From contig NZ_CP029562.1 in NCBI RefSeq assembly GCF_004136315.1, positions 3,805,501 to 3,869,500 of the forward strand: DNA of 64,000 nt. Direction: 5' to 3'. This document shows, piece by piece, positions 26,079-34,349 of the stretch. Numbering within the stretch: position 1 is the stretch's first letter; every line of letters starts with the position of its first letter. Made by a program: the position numbers and the translations under genes. This DNA comes from Mesorhizobium sp. Pch-S (GTDB lineage Bacteria > Pseudomonadota > Alphaproteobacteria > Rhizobiales > Rhizobiaceae). Below the pieces are notes generated by a model that was not told the origin of the DNA, did no database searches, and worked only from the letters and a program-made list of their open reading frames with translations.

Positions 26079-26807
26079 ATGTTCGACCCCAAGAAACTGC
26101 TCGACGATCTCCTGAGTTCACAGGTTCCCGGAACCACCGGAACGGTGCGCGACAAAGCGGGCCAGGCTGTGCAGATGGCCAAGGACAATCCGCTTGCCGC
26201 AGGTGCGCTTGCTGCCGTGCTGCTGGGCACCGGTGCAGGGCGTCAGGTTACCGGTACCGCGGTGAAGCTTGGCGGTCTCGCTGCCATTGGCGGCCTCGCC
26301 TACAAGGCCTATCAGAATTACAAGGCAGGCCAGCAGCCGACTGAAGCAGCAAAGCAGCCGGAACTGCTGCCGCCGCCGGCCGGCGACAGCTTTGATCCGG
26401 CGCAGGCGCCGCAGGGCGAGGGGGAGTTCGCGCTCACCATCGTGCGCGCCATGATCGCCGCCGCCAAGGCCGACGGACGCATCGACGAAGAAGAGCGCGG
26501 CAAGATCATCGACAAGGTCAGCCTTTCCGGTCTCGGCGCTGAAGCGACGGAGTTCTTGAAAGAAGCTTTGGCCGCGCCAGCCGACGTGGATGCACTCGCC
26601 TCGGCTGCCAGGAACGAGGCTCAGAAGATCGAGCTTTACACGGCCTCGCGCCTGGCCATCGAGCCGGACACGCGCGCCGAGCGTGGCTATCTCGACATGC
26701 TGGCTGGACGGCTCGGGCTGGACGACAAGCTGGTTGACCACATTGAGGCGACCGTTTCGGCAGCGAAGGAAACTGTGCCGTCATCTGGCGCCGGTACCAA
26801 GTGGTAA
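26079..26807 (+). CDS. DUF533 (TerB-like) tellurite-resistance-type protein
   Basis: A 242-residue protein of the DUF533/YebE family. Residues about 40-80 are hydrophobic and Gly/Ala-rich (AAGALAAVLLGTGAGRQVTG, GLAAIGGLAYKAYQNYKAG), a membrane-associated segment. The region from about 110 to 230 is a TerB-like helical bundle (LTIVRAMIAAAKADGRIDEEERGKI, with the acidic DGRID...E pattern). Function is unknown; related proteins are inner-membrane stress-associated proteins. ATG 26079 follows TTAGCTGGAGCCATAG, with GGAG as ribosome site. Confidence 0.88.
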   Translation: MFDPKKLLDDLLSSQVPGTTGTVRDKAGQAVQMAKDNPLAAGALAAVLLGTGAGRQVTGTAVKLGGLAAIGGLAYKAYQNYKAGQQPTEAAKQPELLPPPAGDSFDPAQAPQGEGEFALTIVRAMIAAAKADGRIDEEERGKIIDKVSLSGLGAEATEFLKEALAAPADVDALASAARNEAQKIELYTASRLAIEPDTRAERGYLDMLAGRLGLDDKLVDHIEATVSAAKETVPSSGAGTKW

Positions 26808-26866
26808 CGCACCCTGTCGATGCCTGCTACCGCGTCCGATCTGAAGCATAACAGGTGCGTGCTGGT

Positions 26867-27298
26867 CTACTGCTGAGGTGCTTTGCCATCGCTGATGAAG
26901 ACAAGCGATAAGGGCTTACTCTTCACTGTGCCCTCACAACTGAGCGTCATCTTTCCTGCGAAAGGATTGTTGAAGGTACATTGACCAGATGCCTGGCCAC
27001 CACTGGAAGCAACTCCTTGGATACCCAGGTTCAGCTCAAAGCGAACCAGCTTGATCTGGTCGATATCGTCGGTTGGACCTGGAAGGTCGCTACCCACGAT
27101 GCTCAGGGTCGCACCGTTCTTAACCAAAAACTGAAACTGGATGCTGTCGGCTGAGGGACTTTTCGAAATCAGAACCGGTTCGCAACCAGGCGTGAAATCC
27201 TTGCCGGATACAAGCAATCGCACGCATTCGCCGCGCAATGCCATCTGCTGATCGGCATCGCCGGCAGCCGCGTTATGTGAGACCCCCACTGCAACCAT
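26867..27298 (-). CDS. Hypothetical exported protein, N-terminus uncertain
   Basis: A 143-residue frame that I do not recognise. It has one hydrophilic beta-rich domain with four Cys (ECVRLL, PGCEPV, GQCTFNN, LSCEG) spaced as two possible disulfides, which suggests export. The N-terminus MVAVGVSHNAAAGDADQQ is too short for a normal signal peptide; an in-frame stop lies 30 bp upstream, and the hydrophobic stretch that could complete a signal peptide (GLFTALLS) lies in another frame just upstream. A frameshift, a CTG start or a cytoplasmic location are all possible. Convergent with the DUF533 gene. Confidence 0.5.
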   Translation of the reverse strand: MVAVGVSHNAAAGDADQQMALRGECVRLLVSGKDFTPGCEPVLISKSPSADSIQFQFLVKNGATLSIVGSDLPGPTDDIDQIKLVRFELNLGIQGVASSGGQASGQCTFNNPFAGKMTLSCEGTVKSKPLSLVFISDGKAPQQ

Positions 27299-27459
27299 GA
27301 GAGAGCAGCGCAGTAAACAAGCCGATTAGCCAAGGCAAATCCCCCCACAGGCAATACATTTGTCCCAAGTCAAGTTTGTTCTTGTTATGTTCTAGCAAAT
27401 GTTTTCTCCGGCGGCAAGAGAAAACCGGTCCTGGGACGGTGATTGCCGTACGATCGTTG

Positions 27460-27491
27460 TTGACGGCAAGGCTTGTTAACTTGTCGTTAAC
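27460..27491 (+). promoter_or_regulatory. Putative promoter of the small RNA
   Basis: TTGACG (27460-27465) is a good -35 box; TCGTTA/TTAAC around 27484-27491 is the weak candidate -10 box with about 18 nt spacing. Placed correctly to start a transcript near 27497. Confidence 0.35.
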
Positions 27492-27494
27492 CAG

Positions 27495-27580
27495 TCAGGC
27501 GCATCATTTTAATTAGTCGGATCGGCTTTCCTCCTCCCAAGCTGGTTCAGATCGGGCGGTCGCCAATGACCGCCCTTTTT
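27495..27580 (+). ncRNA. Candidate trans-acting small RNA with anti-Shine-Dalgarno loop (rhizobial alpha-r14/NfeR1-like)
   Basis: In the 368-bp gap between the hypothetical gene and the SDR gene sits a compact RNA-like module. A hairpin with stem CGGCTT (27523-27528) and AAGCTG (27539-27544; one wobble pair) displays CCTCCTCCC (27530-27538) in its loop, a perfect anti-Shine-Dalgarno sequence. It is followed by a classic terminator: GGGCGGTC (27554-27561), 6-nt loop, GACCGCCC (27568-27575), five T. The terminator is 87 bp before the SDR start, so it ends a separate transcript. A loop-exposed CCUCCUCCC is what I recall for the alpha-r14 (NfeR1) family of rhizobia; family identity is inferred. 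The rest of the gap (27299-27459) shows no gene. Confidence 0.62.
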
Positions 27581-27666
27581 GTTGATCTCCCAATCGTTCC
27601 GTCCGCTCTGGTGCTTGTCTTTGAGGGCATCGTTTGCCATGCCTCTTGCTTTCCAGGGAGGACGAC

Positions 27667-28422
27667 ATGGCAATCAAAGGCACGGCAATCGTCACCGGCG
27701 CTGGCACCGGTATCGGCAGGAGCGTGGCAACCGCGCTGCTGAAGGACGGCTGGAACACGGTGTTCTGCGGTCGTCGCAAGGCACTGCTGGAGGAGGCGAT
27801 CGCCGGTGCCGGTGAGGCCGAGGCTCGGGCTCTGGCGGTGGCATGCGATATCACCCAGCCGAACCAGGTCGAAGCCCTGTTCGAGGAAGTCGTCGCAACC
27901 TTCGGGCGCGTCGACCTGCTCTTCAACAATGCCGGCATGGGATACAAGTCGACGCCGATCGACGAAATTCCGGTCGAGGTCTGGAACGATGTCGTGGCGG
28001 TCAATCTGACCGGCTCGTTCCTGTGCGCTCGCGCCGCCTTCGCCGCGATGCGCCGGCAAACACCCATGGGCGGGCGCATCATCAACAACGGTTCGGTTTC
28101 CGCGCAGGCACCGAGGCCAGGTTCCGTGCCCTACACTGCCACGAAACATGCCATCAGCGGCCTCACCAAAACATTGGCGCTCGATGGTCGGCCCTTCGAC
28201 ATCGCCTGCGGGCAGATCGATATCGGTAATGCACTGACCGATATGGCCGTGCCGATGACGGTAGGGGTGCCGCAAGCCAACGGCACGATTGCCGCGGAAG
28301 CGGTGATGGATGTCGAGCGCGTGGCGGAAGCGGTTGTCTATATGGCGGGCCTGCCGCTCGACGCCAATGTGCTGTTCATGACGGTGATGGCAACCAAGAT
28401 GCCACTGGTGGGGCGGGGATAG
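27667..28422 (+). CDS. SDR family oxidoreductase
   Basis: NAD(P)-dependent short-chain dehydrogenase of 251 residues. Cofactor motif TGAGTGIG near residue 10, the NNAG motif in [10 protein letters not shown], catalytic Ser in NNGSVSAQ and the YTATKHA Tyr-Lys pair. Start 27667 ([13 protein letters not shown]) is preceded by CAGGGAGGAC. Substrate unknown. It stands alone, after the small RNA terminator, and is convergent with the Kazal gene. Confidence 0.88.
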   Translation: MAIKGTAIVTGAGTGIGRSVATALLKDGWNTVFCGRRKALLEEAIAGAGEAEARALAVACDITQPNQVEALFEEVVATFGRVDLLFNNAGMGYKSTPIDEIPVEVWNDVVAVNLTGSFLCARAAFAAMRRQTPMGGRIINNGSVSAQAPRPGSVPYTATKHAISGLTKTLALDGRPFDIACGQIDIGNALTDMAVPMTVGVPQANGTIAAEAVMDVERVAEAVVYMAGLPLDANVLFMTVMATKMPLVGRG

Positions 28423-28463
28423 GCAGCGACTTTCCGCCCTCGCTCAAGACAAGGAGGAACGGC

Positions 28464-28775
28464 TCAGCATTCTCCATCCTTGAGCTTCGCGGTGCCTGCC
28501 GCGCGGCGTGCGCAGTCATTGCCATAGGTCTTGCGGTCGCATCCGCAGACCGGTCGATACTCTTCCGTGCAGACCTCGGGCTTTGGCATGCAGATTCCCA
28601 TGCGGTCGGCACGACCACACTGGGTTTCGGCCGGAAATTCGCAGAACCGGCCGGCATCGCAGGTGAGGCCCCTTATGCCGCCACAGGCCTTGACCGGCTC
28701 GTCAGCAAGGCCAGGAAGGATGGTCGCGCCAAGCAAGGTGAAGGCCGCAAATCCGATGGCGACGATGCGTCTCAT
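28464..28775 (-). CDS. Exported Kazal-type protease inhibitor domain protein
   Basis: A 103-residue protein with a signal peptide (MRRIVAIGFAAFTLLGATILPGLA, about 24 residues) and Cys-rich mature part. The second half has the Kazal signature: VCTEEYRPVCGCDRKTYGNDCARR with six-Cys spacing ending KDGEC. The first half has another Cys cluster (CGGIRGLTCDAGRFCEFP, CGRADRMGIC). It should bind serine proteases outside the cytoplasm. Its ATG overlaps the stop of the aminotransferase gene (ATGA), so it is coupled to that gene, with no obvious functional link. Confidence 0.88.
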   Translation of the reverse strand: MRRIVAIGFAAFTLLGATILPGLADEPVKACGGIRGLTCDAGRFCEFPAETQCGRADRMGICMPKPEVCTEEYRPVCGCDRKTYGNDCARRAAGTAKLKDGEC

Positions 28776-29983
28776 TTCGTGTCCTGCTGACGCTTGGCAT
28801 TCGCAGCGAGGAAGTCACCGATGCGTTCCAGCGCACGAAGGATGTTCTCTTCCGAATTGGCATAGGAGAGCCGCATGTAGCCTTCGCCGAGTACACCGAA
28901 ATCCGGCCCTCCGATCAGCGCCACACCGGCTTGCTCCAACAGCGCCGAGGCCAGTTTCTTGGCTGCCCAACCGGTGCCCGAGATGTTGGGGAACGCATAG
29001 AAGGCGCCCTTCGGCGTAATGCACGAAATGCCCGGCAGCGTGTTCAGACCTTCCACCACCAGCCTTCGACGACGATCGAAGGCCTTCATCATGACTGTGA
29101 CCTCGTCCTGAGGTCCATCTATGGCGGCGATGCCGGCATATTGGCTTGGCGCATTCACGCAGGACCAGCAGTTGACTGCAAGCTTGCGCACCTTGTCGTA
29201 GAGATGCGCGCCTTTTTCCCCATTCGGCCAGATTGACCACCCCATGCGCCAACCTGTCATGGCCCAGGTCTTCGACCAGCCGTTGAGCACGATCAGCCTG
29301 TCGCGGATTGCCGGAAACTGAAGCAGGGACGTGTGAGCCGCGCCGTCATAGGTCATGACGTCGTAGATCTCGTCGGAGAGGATGGCTACGTGCAGGTGCT
29401 TTTCCAGTCCCTTCACCAGCTTCTCGATTTCGGCGCGCGGGGTAACGCCGCCAGTCGGATTGGCCGGTGAATTGAGGATGAGCAGCCGGGTGGCCGGCGT
29501 GATCAGCGCCAGTGTCTCCTCGGCCGAGAAAGCAAAACCGTTTTCCTCGCGGATCGGCACCGGCACGGGCCGTGCACCGGTGAACTCGATCATCGACCGG
29601 TAGATCGGGAATCCGGGATCCGGATAGAGGATATCGGTGCCCGGCTCTCCGAACATCAGGATGGCGGCGAACATGGTCGGCTTGCCACCAGGCAGGATCA
29701 TCACATTGTCCGGTGAAACCTCGATGCCGGTCGTCGTCAGCGTGCGACGTGCAACGGCTTCGCGCGTGGCCAGAAGGCCGGTGGCCGGCGTGTAGCCATG
29801 ATGGCCGTCGCGCAGTGCCTTGATCGCCGCCTCGACAATATGCGCAGGCGTGCGGAAATCCGGCTGGCCGATGCCGAGATTGACGATGTCGCGCCCCTGT
29901 TCGGCAAGCGCGGTGGCGCGGGCGAGCACGGCGAACGCATTTTCCTCGCCAAGGCGGTCGAAGGCAGGGATCGTGTGGATCAT
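28772..29983 (-). CDS. Class I/II pyridoxal phosphate aminotransferase
   Basis: A 403-residue fold-type I aminotransferase. Start 29983 (MIHTIPAFDRLGEENAF) begins the family N-terminus; a longer frame to 30049 is unlikely. Conserved parts: NLGIGQPDF, NSPANPTGG, LSDEIYDVMTYDG and the PLP Lys in LNGWSKTWAMTGWRMGW. It resembles aspartate/aromatic or alanine-type transaminases; the exact substrate cannot be read. A 92-bp inverted repeat occupies the divergent region shared with the GNAT gene. Confidence 0.9.
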   Translation of the reverse strand: MIHTIPAFDRLGEENAFAVLARATALAEQGRDIVNLGIGQPDFRTPAHIVEAAIKALRDGHHGYTPATGLLATREAVARRTLTTTGIEVSPDNVMILPGGKPTMFAAILMFGEPGTDILYPDPGFPIYRSMIEFTGARPVPVPIREENGFAFSAEETLALITPATRLLILNSPANPTGGVTPRAEIEKLVKGLEKHLHVAILSDEIYDVMTYDGAAHTSLLQFPAIRDRLIVLNGWSKTWAMTGWRMGWSIWPNGEKGAHLYDKVRKLAVNCWSCVNAPSQYAGIAAIDGPQDEVTVMMKAFDRRRRLVVEGLNTLPGISCITPKGAFYAFPNISGTGWAAKKLASALLEQAGVALIGGPDFGVLGEGYMRLSYANSEENILRALERIGDFLAANAKRQQDTK

Positions 29984-30056
29984 TTTGTTGGTCCAGCTGG
30001 AGCTAGTTGCGGGCTGTTGTTTTTTGGAAGGGTGGAGGGGCCCTGTCAAACGAGGA

Positions 30057-30148
30057 GATTTCGAAGAATTACTGCATCGATTTTAGACCCAAAGGTCGCA
30101 CTTACGACGGTTTGCGACCACCCATAGATGCAATAATTCTTCGAAATC
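30057..30148. promoter_or_regulatory. 92-bp inverted repeat in a divergent promoter region
   Basis: The arm GATTTCGAAGAATTACTGCATC (in two parts: 30057-30068 and 30069-30078) is the reverse complement, with one mismatch over 22 bp, of 30127-30148. A smaller inner inverted repeat GGTCGCA/TGCGACC lies at 30094-30100 and 30113-30119. Each arm contains the palindromic core TTCGAA. The outer arms lie between the divergent aminotransferase (start 29983) and GNAT genes (starts 30156/30168). Read either as paired operators or as a small palindromic mobile remnant; no mobile signature is seen. Confidence 0.55.
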
Positions 30149-30167
30149 GCCTAATATGGAGCCGATT

Positions 30168-30842
30168 GTGACCGAGGACTTGAAGAACTGGCAGCCGCGT
30201 CCGCGTCCCGAACGCAAGGTGCTCGAAGGGCGTTATGTGCGCCTCGAACCGCTCGATGCCGCTCGCCACGGTGATGGATTGTTCGAAGCATCTTCCGTCA
30301 GCGACGCCGACGGCCGTTTCCGCTGGTTGCCGGAATTCGCGCCTGAGAAACGCGAGGATTTCCAACCCTGGCTGGACAAGGCGGAAGCCAGTGCGGACCC
30401 GCTGTATTTTGCAGTGATCGACAAGGCGAGCGGCAAGGTCGCCGGGCGCCAGACCCTGATGCGTATCGAACCCGCCCATGGCGTCATCGAAATCGGCCAT
30501 ATCTACTGGGGGCCACTGGTCGCGCGCAAACCGGCGGCGACGGAGGCACAGTTCCTGTTCGCGCAATACGCTTTCGATGATCTGGGCTATCGTCGCTACG
30601 AATGGAAATGCAACAACAACAATGCGCCCTCAAAGCGGGCGGCTGAGCGATTCGGCTTCAAGTTCGAGGGTATTTTTCGCCAGAACCTCGTGGTCAAGGG
30701 TGAGAATCGCGACACTGCGTGGTATTCCATCATCGACAAGGAATGGCCGGATCTGAAAAAGGCCTACGAAGCATGGCTCGATCCGAGCAATTTCGATGAC
30801 CAAGGCCAGCAAAAGCGCCGTCTGGAGGATTTTCAGGCCTGA
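30168..30842 (+). CDS. GNAT family acetyltransferase (RimJ/RimL-like)
   Basis: A 224-residue member of the RimJ/RimL acetyltransferase type: RYVRLEPLDAARHGDGLFEA at the N-terminus, DKASGKVAGRQTLMRIEPAHGVIEIGHIYWGP in the core and KCNNNNAPSKRAAERFGFKFEGIFRQ at the C-terminus, the typical cofactor and product end. These enzymes acetylate protein N-termini or small amines. GTG 30168 is preferred because GGAG lies 6 nt before it; ATG 30156 (MEPIV) has no ribosome site and lies 7 bp from the end of the inverted repeat. Confidence 0.85.
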   Translation: MTEDLKNWQPRPRPERKVLEGRYVRLEPLDAARHGDGLFEASSVSDADGRFRWLPEFAPEKREDFQPWLDKAEASADPLYFAVIDKASGKVAGRQTLMRIEPAHGVIEIGHIYWGPLVARKPAATEAQFLFAQYAFDDLGYRRYEWKCNNNNAPSKRAAERFGFKFEGIFRQNLVVKGENRDTAWYSIIDKEWPDLKKAYEAWLDPSNFDDQGQQKRRLEDFQA

Positions 30843-30973
30843 ATATATTTCAGCTTGCTAATGCGTCTTTGTTAGCCGGGAAAATTTTTTCATGGTTCAG
30901 TGTATGACCGCCATCGGATACTTTAATATCCAAATGGATTGAATTAAGTTCGGCGCCCAAAGAGGGGTGACCG

Positions 30974-31948
30974 ATGGGTCGTGAACATCATTCCCACGCA
31001 GACGGTGACCACAATCACGGTGGTGCAGGACATCAGCACGAAACTTCAGACAAGAAGCGCGTGCTGATTGCTGCAATACTGACCGGTGGATTCATGGTCG
31101 CCGAAATAATCGGCGGGATGCTCACGGGTTCTTTGGCGCTGCTTGCGGATGCCGGCCACATGTTCACCGACGCCATTGCGCTGGCATTGGCGTGGTATGC
31201 CTTCCATCTCGCCGACAAACCAGCGACAGGCCGGCACACCTATGGCTATGGCAGGGTCAAGACCCTCGTCGCCTACACCAATGGCCTGGCGATTTTTCTC
31301 GTTGCATTGTGGATCTGCTATGAGGCCTGGCGACGGTTCCAGGCACCTCCGCCGGTGCTGGGCGGGCCGATGCTGGTGGTCGCGTTGCTCGGCCTCGTGG
31401 TCAACATCGCAGGCTTCGTGATCCTGCATGGTGGAAGCCGCGAGAGCCTCAACATGCGCGGTGCCATCGTGCATGTCCTGGGCGATCTTCTGGGCTCCCT
31501 GGCCGCAATCGTTGCAGCGCTGGTCATCATGGCCACCGGCTGGACGCCGATCGATCCGATCCTGTCGGTGCTGGTCGCGGTGCTGATCCTGTCAACCGCC
31601 TGGAGCCTGATGCGTGCAGCCGCGCATGTGCTTCTGGAAGGCTCTCCTCCCGGGCTCGATCGCGACCTGATCACCCAGGATCTGCTAGCTTCCGTCAAAG
31701 GCGTTCGCGAAATCCATCATGTCCATCTGTGGTCGATCGATGGCGCAAGCAACATGGCGACGCTGCATGCAAGCCTGATGGATGGGCTGGACGCGCACAT
31801 TGCGGTGGACGCCATCAAACAGCGGCTGTTCACCCAGCATGGTATCAGCCATGCAACCGTTGAGATCGACTATGATCGCCGTGCCGAAGACGGCCGCGCG
31901 CGCGACCAGGTCCGTGGCGTCACATCGCAGCCCAGGCACCTGCATTAA
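30974..31948 (+). CDS. Cation diffusion facilitator (CzcD/ZitB-type)
   Basis: Metal/proton antiporter of the inner membrane, expected to export zinc or similar divalent ions. 324 residues: an N-terminal His-rich tail (HHSHADGDHNHGGAGHQHE), six membrane segments, HMFTDAIALALA and the matching HVLGDLLGS in segments II and V that hold the HxxxD metal-binding site, and a cytosolic C-terminal domain (about 220-310, IHHVHLWSIDG). Typical CDF length. The start at 30974 follows GAGGGGTGACCG. Confidence 0.93.
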   Translation: MGREHHSHADGDHNHGGAGHQHETSDKKRVLIAAILTGGFMVAEIIGGMLTGSLALLADAGHMFTDAIALALAWYAFHLADKPATGRHTYGYGRVKTLVAYTNGLAIFLVALWICYEAWRRFQAPPPVLGGPMLVVALLGLVVNIAGFVILHGGSRESLNMRGAIVHVLGDLLGSLAAIVAALVIMATGWTPIDPILSVLVAVLILSTAWSLMRAAAHVLLEGSPPGLDRDLITQDLLASVKGVREIHHVHLWSIDGASNMATLHASLMDGLDAHIAVDAIKQRLFTQHGISHATVEIDYDRRAEDGRARDQVRGVTSQPRHLH

Positions 31949-32002
31949 AGCGTCGGCTGTGCTAACCATCCTGTCGGGAAGTGCAGGTGGTCCGGAGTGA
32001 TG

Positions 32003-32209
32003 ATGAGTCCTGAAAACAAGAGCGCCGCCATCGCTGCGCTGTCGATCATGCTGCTGTTCGGTGTGACCGCGTATTATCTGCCGACCATCATGCTGGCGAT
32101 CGGCCATTTCTCGACGGTGTTGGCCGGCGCTTTCGCGGTTCTTTTCGTGGCTGCGTTCTTCCTGGTGTTCTGGCTGCGCGGGCGAAAGCGCTCGCAAGGG
32201 AGAGACTGA
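32003..32209 (+). CDS. Small two-segment membrane protein
   Basis: A 68-residue protein with two hydrophobic segments (AAIAALSIMLLFGVTAYYL and LAGAFAVLFVAAFFLVFWL) and a basic C-terminus (RGRKRSQGRD). I do not recognise a family. Start 32003 follows GGAG by 5 nt; ATG 32000 and GTG 31997 are in the same frame. The stop is one base before the ATG of the following epimerase gene, so they are co-transcribed and probably coupled. Confidence 0.7.
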   Translation: MSPENKSAAIAALSIMLLFGVTAYYLPTIMLAIGHFSTVLAGAFAVLFVAAFFLVFWLRGRKRSQGRD

Positions 32210-32210
32210 A

Positions 32211-33173
32211 ATGCGCGTGCTGATCACCGGTGCCGCTGGCATGATCGGCCGCAAGCTCGTCGCGCGGCTGCTCAGGAATGGAACCCTGCGCGACCGCAAG
32301 ATCAGCCAGCTCGACCTGCATGACATCGTGGCGCCCGAGGCAACCGGCGGTGCCGACATTGTCATCAACAGCCATACCGGCGATCTTTCGGCTTCGGGAG
32401 CCGTTGCGGCGCTGGTTGCGGCGAAGCCGGATGTGATCTTCCATCTGGCGGGAGTTGTCTCAGGCGAAGCGGAAGCCAATTTCGACCTCGGCTATCGTGT
32501 CAACCTCGATGGCACCCGCGCCTTGTTCGATGCGGTCCGGCTTGCTGCCTACAATCCGCGCCTGGTGTTCACGTCCTCGATCGCGGTATTCGGCGCGCCC
32601 TTTCCGGAAGTCATCCCGGATGACTTCCACGCGACACCGCTGACCTCATACGGGACCCAGAAGCTGATGGGGGAAGCGCTGCTGTGCGACTATTCGCGGC
32701 GTGGCCTGTTCGATGGCGTCGCGATCCGGTTGCCGACCATTTGCGTGCGGCCGGGCAAACCGAACAAGGCCGCATCCGGTTTCTTCTCCGGCATCATCCG
32801 CGAACCGCTGAAGGGCGAGGGCGCAGTGCTGCCGGTTCCGCGCACGGTGGTGCATACCCATGCTAGCCCCCGATCGGCGGTAGGCTTCCTGGTTCGTGCT
32901 GCCGAGATCGATGGCGCGGCGGTCGGGCCGCGGCGCGCGCTCAACATGCCCGGCGTTGGCGTCAGTGTCGCAGAGCAGATCGAGGCACTCGGCCGCATTG
33001 CCGGCAGCAAGGCGGTCGCGCTGATCCGCGAGGAGCCCGACGAGGCTGTCTGGGCGATCGTGAAGAACTGGCCGACCCGTTTTGAAGCGCGCCGCGCACG
33101 GGAACTCGGCTTCGTCGCCGAAACCAGTTTCGACGACATCATCCGTGCTCATATCGAGGACGAGATGATTTGA
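32211..33173 (+). CDS. denD: NAD-dependent epimerase/dehydratase, D-erythronate dehydrogenase-like
   Basis: Extended SDR of 320 residues: GAAGMIGRKL cofactor motif, FHLAGVVSGEAEANFDLGY and the YGTQK catalytic pair in LTSYGTQKLMGE. The overall pattern (IRLPTICVRPGKPNKAASGFFSGIIREPL, VHTHASPRSAVGFL) follows the DenD family that oxidises D-erythronate to 2-keto-D-erythronate in bacterial four-carbon acid catabolism. No other genes of that pathway lie nearby, so the substrate is inferred from family resemblance only. GGGAGAGACTGAA precedes the ATG. Confidence 0.82.
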   Translation: MRVLITGAAGMIGRKLVARLLRNGTLRDRKISQLDLHDIVAPEATGGADIVINSHTGDLSASGAVAALVAAKPDVIFHLAGVVSGEAEANFDLGYRVNLDGTRALFDAVRLAAYNPRLVFTSSIAVFGAPFPEVIPDDFHATPLTSYGTQKLMGEALLCDYSRRGLFDGVAIRLPTICVRPGKPNKAASGFFSGIIREPLKGEGAVLPVPRTVVHTHASPRSAVGFLVRAAEIDGAAVGPRRALNMPGVGVSVAEQIEALGRIAGSKAVALIREEPDEAVWAIVKNWPTRFEARRARELGFVAETSFDDIIRAHIEDEMI

Positions 33174-33213
33174 TCGATCGGCGGCCACCGTCTCTTTCTG
33201 AACGAAGAGAAGG

Positions 33214-34344
33214 TCAGGCGCCGAGGCTGGCGGTCAACAGGATCAGGCCGAACAGGAAGACCAGCGCCGCGCCGCCGATTTCGATGGCCGAATGGACGCG
33301 GTTGCCGAGGCGGCCGTTGCCTGCAAGCGCTACCGCCCAATCCTTTGCCGTGACGGCCAGCGTCGCCAGGATGGAAACGGTGATCGCCGTACCGACCGCC
33401 ATCGCCAGCACCGAGAGGATGCCGCCGGCCCAAAGCCCGTTGAGGAAGGCAAAGGACAGCACGATCAGGGCACCGGAGCATGGCCGGATGCCGACAGCGG
33501 CGACGGCCGTCCAGGCGGTGCGCCAGTCGAAGCGATCGCCGGAAAGCAGCGTGGGGTCCGGTGCATGCGAATGCCCGCAGGTTTCGCAGACCTCGCCCGG
33601 CCCATGATGGTGATGATGGCCGCCATGATCGTGATGGTCATGTGCATGATGCACATGGCCATGGTGATCGTGATGGTTATGATGATCGTGTTCGGCATGA
33701 TCATGCGCGGCATGGTCATGTGTATGAGCGGCGTGGGCATGACTGGCATGGCCGGCATGCGCGGCGGACAGGCTGTAAGCCGGCGCTGCCCCGAACAGCC
33801 GCGTCAGCGACGGACCGAGCTTTCGCCACAGCAGCCAGGCGCCGAAGGCGGTGACGAAAGCGTAGGAGGCAATCTCCAGGAACCATGCCGTGTCGGTCAT
33901 GGAGACGGAGGTGCCGCGTAACACGAAATAAGCGAGCAGCATCACCACAATCGCTGTCACGGCCTGCAGGAAGGCGGAGATGAACGACAGCAGGATGCCG
34001 CGCCGCAGCGCGACTTCGTTGGCCAGCATGTAGGAGGAAATCACGGCCTTGCCGTGACCGGGGCCGGCGGCGTGGAAGATGCCGTAGAGGAAAGACAAGC
34101 CAATCAGCAGCCACAGCTTCGAGCCGTCCTGGCGCATCGCTTTGATGGCCTCGGCGAGGGCATGGTAAAAGCGCTGCTGGTGCAGGTTGACCCAGTTCAG
34201 GAAGCCCGCAAACAGCCCGGTCGTCGGCGTCATGGCATCATTGGTGCCGATACCGAGCGAACTCTGCGCATAGGCGTGGCCGGCCGCGGTGATGAAGGCG
34301 ACACCAAGCAGGCAGACAATCAGGCGGGTGGTCGTCCTGTTCAT
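33214..34344 (-). CDS. NicO/RcnA-type nickel/cobalt efflux protein with His-rich loop
   Basis: A 376-residue membrane protein of the NicO family, likely to export nickel or cobalt. Signal-like first segment (LIVCLLGVAFITAAGHAYAQ), then HAAGPGHGKAVISSY, the diagnostic H-x-x-x-G-P-G-H-G-K motif, several further membrane segments and RPCSGALIVLSFAFLNGLW, the second motif. Between about residues 195 and 252 a loop holds about 30 His residues mixed with Asp, Ala and Gly, followed by a Cys pair (EVCETCGHSH), a metal-binding buffer. It follows the DUF1007 gene by 5 bp, a common pairing. Confidence 0.92.
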   Translation of the reverse strand: MNRTTTRLIVCLLGVAFITAAGHAYAQSSLGIGTNDAMTPTTGLFAGFLNWVNLHQQRFYHALAEAIKAMRQDGSKLWLLIGLSFLYGIFHAAGPGHGKAVISSYMLANEVALRRGILLSFISAFLQAVTAIVVMLLAYFVLRGTSVSMTDTAWFLEIASYAFVTAFGAWLLWRKLGPSLTRLFGAAPAYSLSAAHAGHASHAHAAHTHDHAAHDHAEHDHHNHHDHHGHVHHAHDHHDHGGHHHHHGPGEVCETCGHSHAPDPTLLSGDRFDWRTAWTAVAAVGIRPCSGALIVLSFAFLNGLWAGGILSVLAMAVGTAITVSILATLAVTAKDWAVALAGNGRLGNRVHSAIEIGGAALVFLFGLILLTASLGA

Positions 34345-34349
34345 CGAGG

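Noticed and set aside
33595..33750. Dense CATG/CATGATG-like repetition that looks like a tandem repeat or array
   Set aside because: It is the coding sequence of the His/Asp-rich loop of the NicO exporter, and repeats follow from His and Asp codons.
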